NCBI GenBank assembly: GCA_022508305.1
Contig: JAFLVM010000003.1
Span: 40,778 to 104,777, forward strand
Length of the DNA stretch: 64,000 nt
Reading direction: 5' to 3'
Origin: Clostridiales bacterium
GTDB taxonomy: Bacteria; Bacillota; Clostridia; Christensenellales; CAG-314
Shown piece after piece: positions 28,838 through 38,136 of this stretch; positions within the stretch are counted from its first letter, which is position 1; each line of letters starts with the position of its first letter. The notes below the pieces were generated by a model. That model was not told the DNA's origin. It worked only from the letters and a program-made list of their open reading frames with translations, and made no database searches. A program made the translations under genes and the position numbers.

Positions 28838-29788
28838 TTGGTTTTTCAAAAAATAGAAGCTGAGTCAATGGACGAACTTGTAAAGCTGTTCGGTCCGTTT
28901 GACGAAAACATAAAGGCAATCTGCGCCGCCTTTGACGTTAAGGTGGCAATGCAGGAAGGTCAAAGCAGCCTGTACGGCGACGAAGCAAACGTTGCAATGG
29001 CTATTCGCGTTGTCAACAAACTGAGAAACTTTATCTACAATGGCGACAGCGTGGACATTGGCAGAGTAAACTATTTGTGCGACCTCATGAAGTCGGACAA
29101 GCTTGACGAAGTGGACGAGCTTATGGGCGACGTGGTGGCGATCACAAGTCGTGGCAAGCCCATCAAGTGCAAAACCGTCGGACAAAAGAAGTACGTGGAC
29201 TTGATGAAGAAGAACACAATTACCTTCGGCGTCGGTCCTGCCGGAACAGGCAAAACCTACCTTGCCGTTGCAATTGCCGTAAACGCCTACAAATCCAAGC
29301 AGGTGGAAAAGATAATTCTCACCCGTCCTGCAGTAGAGGCAGGTGAAAAGTTGGGATTTTTGCCCGGTGACTTGCAGGAAAAGGTCAATCCGTACCTACG
29401 TCCGTTATACGACGCTTTGCAGGAAATGTTGGGAATGGACACCTATTCCAAAATGATGGAAAGGGGAACAATCGAGATTGCTCCGCTTGCGTACATGCGC
29501 GGGCGCACCCTCAATAACGCCTACGTCATTTTGGACGAGGCGCAAAATACCACTCGCGAACAAATAAAAATGTTTTTGACAAGATTGGGAGAAAACAGTA
29601 AAATGGTAATAACGGGCGATTTGACGCAAATTGATTTACCCAAAGGTCTTACGTCCGGATTGAAACACGCAATAAGAATACTTAAAGACATAGACGACAT
29701 TGGAATAATTCGTCTAAACGAAAAAGACGTCGTGCGCCATCCGTTGGTGCAAAAGATTGTCAAAGCATACGAAACAGAGGACAAATAA
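28838..29788 (+). CDS. phoH: PhoH family ATPase (YbeZ/PhoH)
   Basis: Cytosolic P-loop NTPase of 316 residues tied to RNA metabolism together with YbeY. Walker A GPAGTGKTYLA near residue 140, Walker B VILDEAQNT near 230, and ITGDLTQIDLP as sensor. The N-terminal ~100 residues form the usual small domain. TTG start, chosen because GGAGG lies 7 bases upstream and the frame aligns with the family N-terminus. Its stop overlaps the pgpH start (TAATG). Confidence 0.95.
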   Translation: MVFQKIEAESMDELVKLFGPFDENIKAICAAFDVKVAMQEGQSSLYGDEANVAMAIRVVNKLRNFIYNGDSVDIGRVNYLCDLMKSDKLDEVDELMGDVVAITSRGKPIKCKTVGQKKYVDLMKKNTITFGVGPAGTGKTYLAVAIAVNAYKSKQVEKIILTRPAVEAGEKLGFLPGDLQEKVNPYLRPLYDALQEMLGMDTYSKMMERGTIEIAPLAYMRGRTLNNAYVILDEAQNTTREQIKMFLTRLGENSKMVITGDLTQIDLPKGLTSGLKHAIRILKDIDDIGIIRLNEKDVVRHPLVQKIVKAYETEDK

Positions 29789-31224
29789 TGGCTCATAACA
29801 AAAAAATCACTAACATTAAGTGGCGACAAATAATAGTAAGTTACATTGCTGTTTACATTTTGTTCGCCGCGCTGACAATTTTGCCCAATTTGGACAAGTT
29901 TAGTTGGGTAAACTTTGCGGTACAGCTTGCTTCGCTTGCAATACTGCTGTTTGCGTTGGCGCTATACATCTACTTTGCAGACGTTGCGGTAATGGAAAGC
30001 CCTCGCAAAACCTGGGCAATGTTTACCACTATGATAGTGGCGTACGCATTGATACAGTTATCTTCGTACATCCCGTCATGGGGTTACGTTATCAACCTCG
30101 TGCCTTTCGCGCTGTGCGCTTTGATACTGTCGTTGATAGTTTCAAGCAAATGCGGCTTTTTCGCCAACTTCATCATCATAATGCTGTGCTTCATGCAGGA
30201 TTTCAACTGGCAGACGAATTCGACGTCGGAAACCTTCTTCTACCTGCTGTTCAGCGGCGTTATCGAGGCGGTTTTCGTTTCTTACGTATTGGGTAAGCAT
30301 TACCGTCGTTTCCGCTATTTGCTGGTGGGCGTTGCGCTGGGTATCGTTTCGGTAATGTGCGCAACGATAAGCTATCTTATGTTCCAAGACATAGAAAATT
30401 GGAATTGGGTTGACTACGGACTCAAGGCGGTTTGCTCATTCGGTAGCGGAATTATCGGTGTAATGCTCATGTTTGTGTTTGTACCGCTGTTTGAAAGGAT
30501 TTTCAACGTCTCATCCGTTTTCAGATTTTCGGAAATTGCAACATCAGACAGCAATTTGATGCGCAAGCTTTTCGAAAAGGCTCCAGGCACCTACAACCAC
30601 TGTCTTACCGTTGCGACCTACGCTGAGGCATGCGCGGCAGCAATCGGTCAAAGCGCGGTTATGGCTCGCGCCGCAGCTTACTATCACGATATTGGCAAGA
30701 TTAAGAACCCTTCATACTTTGTTGAAAATCAATTTAACGGTGTGAACCCCCACGACAGTATGACGCCCGAGGCAAGCGTAAATATGATTAAATATCACAC
30801 GCTGAACGGACTTCAGATTGCCAAGGAATACGGCCTTCCCAAAGAAGTGCAGATGGCAATAGTAGAGCATCACGGAACTATGCCTTTGAAGTACTTTTAT
30901 TTGAAAGCGCAAAAGTACACCGACGGCGAGCTGTCCTACGACGGCTATTGCTACGACGGACCTAAACCGTCCAATAAGATTTCGGCAATACTCATGATTT
31001 GCGATGCGGCAGAAGCTGCTTTGCGGGCTAACGGTGACAAGAGCAACGCGGAAAAAATCGTCAACGAAATAGTCGCCGAGCGTTTGGCGTTCGAACAGTT
31101 CTCCGATTGCGACATTTCCTTGAAGGAATTGGACATCATCAAGGGCACGATTGTCAACACTTTTTCAGGAATCAGACACAACCGTATTTCTTACCCCGAC
31201 GTGCGTTTGCAGGGTGACAAATGA
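29788..31224 (+). CDS. pgpH: HD-domain c-di-AMP phosphodiesterase PgpH/YqfF, short form
   Basis: 478 residues against ~700 for typical PgpH. It begins directly in a membrane helix (about 12-32) and continues with some seven helices to about residue 240 (7TM_7TMR_HD). The HD domain (about 265-430) has HCLTVATYAEA, AYYHDIGK and VEHHGTMPL. The extracytoplasmic 7TMR-HDED domain that normally sits between the first two helices is missing. PgpH hydrolyses the second messenger c-di-AMP. Embedded in the phoH-ybeY cluster with overlapping starts and stops. Confidence 0.88.
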   Translation: MAHNKKITNIKWRQIIVSYIAVYILFAALTILPNLDKFSWVNFAVQLASLAILLFALALYIYFADVAVMESPRKTWAMFTTMIVAYALIQLSSYIPSWGYVINLVPFALCALILSLIVSSKCGFFANFIIIMLCFMQDFNWQTNSTSETFFYLLFSGVIEAVFVSYVLGKHYRRFRYLLVGVALGIVSVMCATISYLMFQDIENWNWVDYGLKAVCSFGSGIIGVMLMFVFVPLFERIFNVSSVFRFSEIATSDSNLMRKLFEKAPGTYNHCLTVATYAEACAAAIGQSAVMARAAAYYHDIGKIKNPSYFVENQFNGVNPHDSMTPEASVNMIKYHTLNGLQIAKEYGLPKEVQMAIVEHHGTMPLKYFYLKAQKYTDGELSYDGYCYDGPKPSNKISAILMICDAAEAALRANGDKSNAEKIVNEIVAERLAFEQFSDCDISLKELDIIKGTIVNTFSGIRHNRISYPDVRLQGDK

Positions 31225-31709
31225 CAATTTATTTTACCAACGTAGGAATACACAAATTTACAATAAAGCGCCTTTTAGAGGGTGCTTTGAAATATTTAAA
31301 GCAGCCAAACCGTGACGTTGAAATGTCGCTGTCAATCGTCAGCCCCGAGGATATTCAACGCTTAAACAAGCAGTTTCGAGGGGTGGACGCAGTGACGGAC
31401 GTGCTGTCCTTTCCGACTGTTGACAACCCAACTCGCGGTGTGTTGGATGTTAAATCTTGTCCTGCCGACGCGGTGAACGAAAGAACGGGCAAGCTGAATA
31501 TCGGCGACGTTATTATTTGTTTGGAACGCGCCAAGGAACAGGCGAATGATTTTGGACACAGCCTCAAGCGCGAGCTGTGCTTCCTGTCGTTGCACGGTAT
31601 GCTACACCTGCTTGGTTACGATCATGTCGAACAAGAGGACGAACAGCAAATGATGGCGCTGCAAGAAGAAATACTAAACAAGATGCGCATTACAAGGGAC
31701 GCAAGATGA
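31221..31709 (+). CDS. ybeY: Endoribonuclease YbeY, rRNA maturation factor
   Basis: 162 residues. Zinc motif HGMLHLLGYDH (HxxxHxxGxDH) near residue 125 and the TDVLSFP motif near 55 are both present. Required for 16S rRNA 3' end maturation and 70S quality control in studied bacteria. Start overlaps pgpH by 4 bases; stop overlaps era by 4 bases. Confidence 0.96.
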   Translation: MTIYFTNVGIHKFTIKRLLEGALKYLKQPNRDVEMSLSIVSPEDIQRLNKQFRGVDAVTDVLSFPTVDNPTRGVLDVKSCPADAVNERTGKLNIGDVIICLERAKEQANDFGHSLKRELCFLSLHGMLHLLGYDHVEQEDEQQMMALQEEILNKMRITRDAR

Positions 31710-32596
31710 GAAAAACAGGTTTTATTGCAATAGTAGGGCAGCCCAATGCGGGCAAGTCTACGCTGCTCAATGCGCTAATCAAGCAAAAGGTGTCCATCGT
31801 ATCCCCCAAGCCTCAAACTACGCGCGACAGCATCATGGGCGTTTGGACGGACGACGACAGTCAAATGGTGTTTGTAGATACACCGGGATTTTTGCAAAGT
31901 AAAAACGCATTGAACGACTACATGCTGAAAAGTATTGACAATGCCGTTCAGGACGTTGATTGCATTCTGATAGTTATCGACGGTCACGACGGCATTAGTG
32001 AGCGTGAACTTGCGCAAATTACAAAATACCGCAAGCATAACGTCGCAATAGTTGTTGCCGTAACTAAAATTGACATTACACAGCCGGAAAAGCTCATGCC
32101 CGAACTTGCAAAACTCAACGGCGTTGAAGGTATATCTGAAGTTTACTGCGTGTCCGCCAAGCGTAACAGAGGTGTGGAAGATCTCAAAAAGGCGCTCAAA
32201 AAGTACCTTACGGGAAGCGAACTGTATTTTGAAGAGGACGACGTTACCGACAAGAGCGAGCGTTTCATCGTATGCGAGCTGATTCGCGAAAAGGTGCTAA
32301 TTGCCTGCGAAGACGAGATTCCCCACGGAATAGGCGTTGCAATCAACAAAATGCAATTTGAAAACGGCGCTTGGGATATTGACGCAACGGTAATAGTGGA
32401 AAAGGCGTCACACAAGCCAATAGTTCTCGGTAAACACGGCGCAATGATAAAGGGCATCGGAACTCACGCGCGCGAAAGTATCGAAAAACTACTGGATGCA
32501 AAGGTGTTTCTCACGTTGTGGGTCAAGGTAAAAGAGGACTGGCGCAACAATCCCTCAATGCTCAACGAATTGGGCTATTCCAATCGTCGCAAATAA
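31706..32596 (+). CDS. era: GTPase Era
   Basis: 296 residues, normal length. G1 GQPNAGKST, G2 PQTTRDSI, G3 DTPGF, G4 TKID and a C-terminal KH domain (GIGVAINKM...VEKASHKPIVLGKHGAMIKGIG). Binds 16S rRNA during small-subunit assembly. A longer frame from 31577 exists, but its extra N-terminus overlaps ybeY and does not resemble Era; ATG 31706 overlaps the ybeY stop by 4 bases (ATGA) and matches the family start. Confidence 0.96.
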   Translation: MRKTGFIAIVGQPNAGKSTLLNALIKQKVSIVSPKPQTTRDSIMGVWTDDDSQMVFVDTPGFLQSKNALNDYMLKSIDNAVQDVDCILIVIDGHDGISERELAQITKYRKHNVAIVVAVTKIDITQPEKLMPELAKLNGVEGISEVYCVSAKRNRGVEDLKKALKKYLTGSELYFEEDDVTDKSERFIVCELIREKVLIACEDEIPHGIGVAINKMQFENGAWDIDATVIVEKASHKPIVLGKHGAMIKGIGTHARESIEKLLDAKVFLTLWVKVKEDWRNNPSMLNELGYSNRRK

Positions 32597-32680
32597 GACG
32601 CGGCAAATAATTTTTCAGTATATAAAGGGTCTTTTTTACGCAAACTTGACGTAGGAAACTTGTCATTGGAGGGTTTGCAG

Positions 32681-32815
32681 ATGAAAGACACCGTTTGGAA
32701 ATTATTTAGGGAGACCGGTAATCCCGTTTACTATTTGTTGTACAAGGAACTCACCGAAGATGGACGTAACGACAAACGCAATCGCTCTGAAGGCGACGGA
32801 CTACAAGGAAAGTGA
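32681..32815 (+). CDS. YqzL-like small protein
   Basis: 44 residues: MKDTVWKLFRETGNPVYYLL followed by YKELTEDGRN. The pattern W-K-x-F-x-x-TG-x-x-x-x-YLL-x-KEL matches the YqzL family, a tiny Bacillota protein typically encoded between era/cdd and recO, exactly the position here. TTGGAGGG is a good SD. Its 3' end overlaps recO by 56 bases in another frame; the tail beyond residue 28 is therefore constrained by recO. Function unknown. Confidence 0.75.
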   Translation: MKDTVWKLFRETGNPVYYLLYKELTEDGRNDKRNRSEGDGLQGK

Positions 32816-33485
32816 CAAACTCATTTTGCTGTACTCACTTGAGTACGGCAAAATTTCCGTTCACGCCAAGGGCATAAAAAAGGGTAGCGCCAAGTTGAAA
32901 TTTGCCGCCGACCAATTTTGTTTCGGACAGTACGAGCTTGTAAAAACCGACGACCGTTTCACGCTCAAAACCTGCGACCAGTTGGAAAGCTTTTACAGTC
33001 TGCGCGAGGACGTATTGACCTACTACGCAGCGTGTACCGTTGCCGAGTGTCTCATGAATTACACGGAAGAAGGGCAGTCGGAACCGCAAGTGTTCGTGGA
33101 AACGTTGAAGGCGTTGCAGGCGCTGACAAACGGCGTAGAACCTTTGCTCGTTGCTCTCAGATATATTCTTGCGTTTTTGGAAATGCAAGGTTTCAAACTG
33201 GAATTCGACCGTTGTAGCGTATGCGGTGAGAAAAAAAGAAAATTGTTTTTGGACTTGCAGCGTGGCAGTCTTGTGTGCGACACCTGCCACAGCCCCGACA
33301 GTTCGCTCGTTAGTCCTCGAGTAGTAGCTGCGTGCAGTATGTTGGACGGACTGTCCTACGACAAGCTGAGTAACCTCAACTTCTCGTTGGACATTTTGAA
33401 GGACGCATTGCAGGTGTGCGGTAAGTACGTTTCTTACAGCTTTTTCCCGCTAAAAAGCCTCAACGAACTGCTTAATCTTGCTTAA
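32760..33485 (+). CDS. recO: DNA repair protein RecO
   Basis: 241 residues. The N-terminal OB fold starts with NAIALKATDYKESDKLILLY; a four-cysteine zinc finger is CSVCGEK...CDTCH (about residues 152-178). Loads RecA together with RecR during recombination repair. Start lies inside the YqzL-like gene. Ends at the terminator 33497-33522, closing the yqfC-to-recO cluster. Confidence 0.95.
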   Translation: MDVTTNAIALKATDYKESDKLILLYSLEYGKISVHAKGIKKGSAKLKFAADQFCFGQYELVKTDDRFTLKTCDQLESFYSLREDVLTYYAACTVAECLMNYTEEGQSEPQVFVETLKALQALTNGVEPLLVALRYILAFLEMQGFKLEFDRCSVCGEKKRKLFLDLQRGSLVCDTCHSPDSSLVSPRVVAACSMLDGLSYDKLSNLNFSLDILKDALQVCGKYVSYSFFPLKSLNELLNLA

Positions 33486-33496
33486 TTGAAAATTTT

Positions 33497-33522
33497 GAGG
33501 TGAAATCAATCACCTCTTTTTT
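33497..33522 (+). terminator. Intrinsic terminator after recO
   Basis: GAGGTGA, loop AATCAA, TCACCTC, then six Ts. Confidence 0.85.
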
Positions 33523-33539
33523 GTTGCTTTATTTTTCGT

Positions 33540-33568
33540 TTGACTGTAATCGCTTTCAATGATATACT
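33540..33568 (+). promoter_or_regulatory. Promoter of the ABC exporter pair
   Basis: TTGACT (33540-33545), 17-base spacer, TATACT (33563-33568). Confidence 0.7.
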
Positions 33569-33600
33569 TTAATATTAATTAAGTGTAAAATGAGGCACAA

Positions 33601-35373
33601 ATGATTTTCGGCAAATACATAAACAAATATTATTTGAGATACGCGCTGCTGATAATTCTCGGTCTTGCCGCGCTCGTTGCCGTAGATTACGCCCAACTCA
33701 TGATTCCGGAAATGTACCGCATAGTTATTGACGGAGTGGACAAAGGCTCCGTCGTTATCAACGGTGTGTCGCAGGTGTTCGACTTGGATTTGCTGTGGAA
33801 AGAGGTTTGTATACCTATGTTCATCATCATCGTAGCGATGGTGTTCGGCAGATTCCTGTGGCGTATATGTCTGTTCGGCTCGGGTATTCGCGTAGAGCGT
33901 GATTTACGTAAAAAAATGTTTGCGCATTGCGAGGAGTTGTCTTGCGACTTTTACTCGCGGGAAAAAATCGGCAACCTCATGTCGCTGTTTACCAACGACC
34001 TTGAAACGGTACAGGACTGTTTCGGTAGCGGTATTTTGATGACCTTCGACGCGCTGTTTCAGGGCGGACTGGCTCTGTACAAAATGTTCTCTATGAACTG
34101 GATGATGACGCTGTTTTCCCTCATTCCAATGGCGTTTATGGTTGCAATAAGCCTGCTTGTCGGCAAGTACATGACAATGAAATGGAACGTACGTCAACAA
34201 GCGTTTTCCGACTTGTCTGACTTTTCACAGGAAAGCTTTTCGGGTATTGCCGTAATAAAAGCCTTTGTCAAGGAATTTAAGGAACTGCTTGCATTCCGTT
34301 GGCTCAACAAAAAGAACGAGGACGCAAACGTTGCCTACACGCGTATCAGCACGTTACTTAACATTTTCGTAACGCTGTTCGTCGAGTCGGTTATTTGTAT
34401 AGTGCTTGGGTACGGCTCCTATCTTGTGTACAACGGCGTATTCACCGCAGGACAGTTGATGGAATTTATCGGCTACTTCAACTCGGTCATTTGGCCTGTA
34501 ATGGCAATTACCGAGCTTATTGAAATGTCGTCAAGAGGTAAGGCGTCGTTAAAGCGTGTTTCCGACTTGTTGGACACCAAGGTGACCGTGACAGACCGTG
34601 ACTACGCTGTCGCCGTTGACCACGTGGACGGCGCTATCGAGTTCAAAAATCTCACTTTCCGCTACCCCGGCGCAGACTACAACTCGCTTGAGAATGTGTC
34701 GTTTGTTATCAACCGCGGCGAAAACGTGGGAATAGTGGGCAAAACTGGCTCGGGCAAGACGACCGTAGCCGACTTGATACTTCGTTGCTACAACGTTGAC
34801 GAGGAAACCGTATTTATCGACGGCGCGGACGTAAACGGCATTACAATCAAGAGCTTGCGCGACAACTGCGCGTACGTTCCACAGGATAATTTCCTGTTTT
34901 CCGATACCATTGCAAATAACATTGCTTTTGCAAGTGACACGGGCAGCATTGATGAAGTGATTAATGCGGCAAAGCTATCAGATATTGACGACAATATCAG
35001 TAAGTTTAGCCACGGCTACGAAACGGTACTGGGCGAGCGTGGCGTAACGGTATCGGGCGGACAAAAGCAGCGTATTTCGATAGCCCGCGCTTTGATGAAA
35101 AACGCGTCTATTTTGATACTGGACGATTCCGTTTCCGCCGTTGACACCGACACCGAGAAGACCATATTGCGTAACCTTCGCGACACTCGCGAGGGCAAGA
35201 CGACGATACTCATCGCGCACCGTATTTCCACCGTGCAAAGCCTTGACAAAATCATTTTGCTTGACAACGGCAAAGTGGTGGACGTCGGCTCACACGACGA
35301 GTTGATGGCGCGCTGCGCTGACTACCAAAATATGGTAGCTCTTCAGGCGCTGGAAGACGAGGAGGGCAAGTAG
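33601..35373 (+). CDS. ABC exporter half-transporter with degenerate catalytic site
   Basis: 590 residues: six membrane helices (about 15-325) and a nucleotide-binding domain. Walker A GKTGSGKTT, signature VSGGQKQRIS, Walker B LILDDSVSAVD, switch His in IAHRIST. The residue after the Walker B Asp is Asp, not the catalytic Glu, typical of the inactive-site subunit of heterodimeric exporters (TM287, BmrC, LmrC). Paired with the next gene, 1 base away, which has the canonical Glu. Substrate (drug, lipid or peptide) unknown. Confidence 0.92.
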   Translation: MIFGKYINKYYLRYALLIILGLAALVAVDYAQLMIPEMYRIVIDGVDKGSVVINGVSQVFDLDLLWKEVCIPMFIIIVAMVFGRFLWRICLFGSGIRVERDLRKKMFAHCEELSCDFYSREKIGNLMSLFTNDLETVQDCFGSGILMTFDALFQGGLALYKMFSMNWMMTLFSLIPMAFMVAISLLVGKYMTMKWNVRQQAFSDLSDFSQESFSGIAVIKAFVKEFKELLAFRWLNKKNEDANVAYTRISTLLNIFVTLFVESVICIVLGYGSYLVYNGVFTAGQLMEFIGYFNSVIWPVMAITELIEMSSRGKASLKRVSDLLDTKVTVTDRDYAVAVDHVDGAIEFKNLTFRYPGADYNSLENVSFVINRGENVGIVGKTGSGKTTVADLILRCYNVDEETVFIDGADVNGITIKSLRDNCAYVPQDNFLFSDTIANNIAFASDTGSIDEVINAAKLSDIDDNISKFSHGYETVLGERGVTVSGGQKQRISIARALMKNASILILDDSVSAVDTDTEKTILRNLRDTREGKTTILIAHRISTVQSLDKIILLDNGKVVDVGSHDELMARCADYQNMVALQALEDEEGK

Positions 35374-35374
35374 T

Positions 35375-37276
35375 ATGAAAGAATATTTACCGCTCCTTAT
35401 CGTTGGCGCAATAATAGGCGCATTTAGCGGCGCGTTGATACTTGCCTACGCTCTTGTCAAGGACAAGAAAGAGGCGATGGGATTTGACCGCAACATGAAG
35501 GACGGCGAATTGATGCGTCGTCTGCTCAGATACGCGCGTCCCTACTGGTTTAACTTCGTAATCGTTGGCTTGGTAATGCTGTTGTCTATATCTTACAGCA
35601 TTGTTTCACCTATCATCATTTCCAACATTACAAGCATAATTCAAACGGAAGGCGGATTTGAATTCAACGACGTTATCTGGCGTGTTATTTTGTACGCAGG
35701 AATACTCGTTCTTTCGCTTGTAGGAACGTACGTGCAATCAATCGTGTTGCAAAAGACGGGTCAAAAGATAATTTCCAAACTGCGCGAGGACGCATTTACC
35801 CACATTGAAAGCCTGTCGCACGCGCAACTGTCACAAATTCCCGTAGGCAAACTGGTTACCCGCGTAACAAACGACACTAACGCAATTTCCATGATGTTTA
35901 CGGGTATGCTCGTCAACCTCATCAAAAATATGTTCGTAATATTGGGCGTACTCGTAGCAATGCTGTGTATGAACTTCATTCTGACGCTCATGGTGCTGTG
36001 TTTCGTGCCATTTATCGTGCTGTTTACGGTAATTTTCCGCAAATTCTCGCGTAAGGCGTACCGTCAGGTCAAAAACGGCACTACGGACATCAACACTTAT
36101 TTGTCCGAACACCTTTCCGGTATGAAAATTATTCAGATTTTCAACCGCGAGGGTCGCAAAATGGAGGAGTTCGACGCCAAAAACGAAAAACTCTACAAGG
36201 CGGAGCGCGGACAAATTTTCGTGTTCGGTATTTTCCGTCCGATAGTGTACATGCTGTACATTTCATCGGTATTGTGCTTGTTCTTCCTTGGAGCAAAGGG
36301 CGCGCTTGACTACGCTCTTGACGGCACCAAGTATTTGGGGCAAATAATCGACGGCGCAACTATCGTTGCATTCTATATGTTTATATCGAGGTTTTTTAAC
36401 CCCATTCAAAGCTTGGCGGAGCAGTTCCACCGTCTGCAATCGGCGTTTGCTTCGGCGGAAAAGATATTTACTATCATGGACATCAAGCCTGCCGTGGTGG
36501 ATGAAGAGGATGCAATTGAACTGGAAACTGTACGCGGCGAAATAGAGTTCAAAAACGTGTGGTTTGCCTACAACGAGGGCGAGTGGATTTTGAAGGACGT
36601 CAGCTTCCACGTAAACGCTAACGACACCGTGGCATTCGTGGGCGCAACGGGTAGCGGCAAAACCACGATACTGTCGCTTTTGTGTCGCAACTACGACATT
36701 CAGCAGGGCGAGATACTGCTTGACGGCGTGAACATTCGCCACATCAAGATAGCATCACTTAGAAAACACTTTGGACAAATGCTACAAGACGTGTTCCTGT
36801 TTGCTGGCACAATCCGTAGTAATATCGTGCTGCGTGACGAGTTCGACGACGAGCAGGTACTCGAGGCGTGCAAATACGTCAACGCTGACAAGTTCATTGA
36901 CAGACTTCCGAACGGTCTTGACGAAGAGGTACGCGAACGCGGCAACAACTTCTCGGCAGGACAACGGCAACTGCTGTCATTTGCCCGTACGATTATTCAC
37001 AAGCCCGAAGTCATGATACTGGACGAAGCAACGGCGAATATTGACACGGAAACGGAAGTACTTATTCAAGACAGTCTCACTAAGATGATGAACATTGGCA
37101 CAATGCTGATAGTCGCTCACCGTCTGTCCACAGTGCAGCACGCAGATAACATAATAGTTGTGTCCGACGGCAGAATAGTAGAGCAAGGCAATCACCACGA
37201 GCTACTAAAGCAGCGCGGACGCTACTACGAATTGTACACGTTGCAGTACAACAAAGAGCAGCTCCAAAATAAATGA
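35375..37276 (+). CDS. ABC exporter half-transporter with canonical catalytic site
   Basis: 633 residues. An extra N-terminal helix and linker (about 1-50) precede the six-helix transmembrane domain and the ATPase: Walker A GATGSGKTT, signature FSAGQRQLLS, Walker B MILDEATANID, switch VAHRLST. Catalytic Glu is present but the signature is FSAGQ instead of LSGGQ, so each heterodimer composite site mixes one canonical and one altered element, the known asymmetric design. Same transcript as the 33601 gene. Confidence 0.92.
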   Translation: MKEYLPLLIVGAIIGAFSGALILAYALVKDKKEAMGFDRNMKDGELMRRLLRYARPYWFNFVIVGLVMLLSISYSIVSPIIISNITSIIQTEGGFEFNDVIWRVILYAGILVLSLVGTYVQSIVLQKTGQKIISKLREDAFTHIESLSHAQLSQIPVGKLVTRVTNDTNAISMMFTGMLVNLIKNMFVILGVLVAMLCMNFILTLMVLCFVPFIVLFTVIFRKFSRKAYRQVKNGTTDINTYLSEHLSGMKIIQIFNREGRKMEEFDAKNEKLYKAERGQIFVFGIFRPIVYMLYISSVLCLFFLGAKGALDYALDGTKYLGQIIDGATIVAFYMFISRFFNPIQSLAEQFHRLQSAFASAEKIFTIMDIKPAVVDEEDAIELETVRGEIEFKNVWFAYNEGEWILKDVSFHVNANDTVAFVGATGSGKTTILSLLCRNYDIQQGEILLDGVNIRHIKIASLRKHFGQMLQDVFLFAGTIRSNIVLRDEFDDEQVLEACKYVNADKFIDRLPNGLDEEVRERGNNFSAGQRQLLSFARTIIHKPEVMILDEATANIDTETEVLIQDSLTKMMNIGTMLIVAHRLSTVQHADNIIVVSDGRIVEQGNHHELLKQRGRYYELYTLQYNKEQLQNK

Positions 37277-37303
37277 TTATACGAAATAACTTAGAGGTTT
37301 AGA

Positions 37304-38035
37304 ATGATAGCAAGAATAAAAACTGACAATGGCTTTTATAATTCAATCGTTTTTGCAATTTTTGAAAATGGTTGGAAATCTGAAGCGATAATTTTCAATA
37401 AAGATAATACTGCCTTACAAACAGTTCGTATGTATACTACGACAAAAAGAAGTATTGAAAGAAATGTTTTTATCTACAACGCGGAAAAAAATAAAGATTG
37501 GGTTGAGAAAGATAAAGTCGAAGGCTACGACTGGGTGCTTGAAAACGTAACGAAATCATTATTAAAAACCCAAATTGACGAGTGTATCTTGAGTAAATGC
37601 AAAGAGATGCAGTCGAACATTAAAGATTGTGATTGGTTTGACATAAAAAATGAATCTGATATTGATGGTTTAATGTATGCTGCATTTGATTTTCATGATT
37701 CGTATGTAAAAGATATTTATTCAGAAATTGGCAAACAATATATTCTTTTTGACACAACTTGGGGTTGCGAGATATTGTTTGAGCTGGAAGGCAAATGTGA
37801 AACCAATTTATATCAAGGTCATGGAAATACTGTCATAGGTGATTATTTGCCATTAATAAATGATGCTGCAATGTTTTTCCATGGGAATTTGATATATTGG
37901 ATTGAAAATTGGTGTGAAGATGATAGCGAAGATACAGCAGAAGATAACACTGATGAAAGTATTTTGGATCTTGACAAGGCAGAATTTCATTACTTTTGCG
38001 CAAATAAAGTAAAGTGGAAACTTATAATTAGATAA
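37304..38035 (+). CDS. Hypothetical soluble protein
   Basis: 243 residues, not recognised. No signal peptide or membrane helix. The middle has AAFDFHDSYVKDIY and FDTTWGCEILFELEG, a pattern of beta-strands reminiscent of small DUFs found as immunity or house-keeping proteins, and the C-terminus contains a long acidic stretch (NWCEDDSEDTAEDNTDESIL). Codon use is AT-rich compared with the ABC genes before it, hinting at later acquisition. TAGAGG acts as SD; terminator follows at 38082-38114. Confidence 0.6.
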   Translation: MIARIKTDNGFYNSIVFAIFENGWKSEAIIFNKDNTALQTVRMYTTTKRSIERNVFIYNAEKNKDWVEKDKVEGYDWVLENVTKSLLKTQIDECILSKCKEMQSNIKDCDWFDIKNESDIDGLMYAAFDFHDSYVKDIYSEIGKQYILFDTTWGCEILFELEGKCETNLYQGHGNTVIGDYLPLINDAAMFFHGNLIYWIENWCEDDSEDTAEDNTDESILDLDKAEFHYFCANKVKWKLIIR

Positions 38036-38081
38036 TATAAGTAGAATAAATTCTAATCCGCATATCAATGACAAAATGATT

Positions 38082-38114
38082 AAGCCCAACTGCTAAGGCA
38101 GTCGGGCTTTTTTG
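38082..38114. terminator. Bidirectional intrinsic terminator
   Basis: AAGCCC.ACTGC and GCAGT.GGGCTT around TAAG, followed by a T-run. Confidence 0.85.
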
Positions 38115-38136
38115 TATTCGATTGTGTGTGTGAATG

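Noticed and set aside
31577-31705. N-terminal extension of Era
   Set aside because: Lies within ybeY in another frame and does not resemble Era; ATG at 31706 fits family and overlap.
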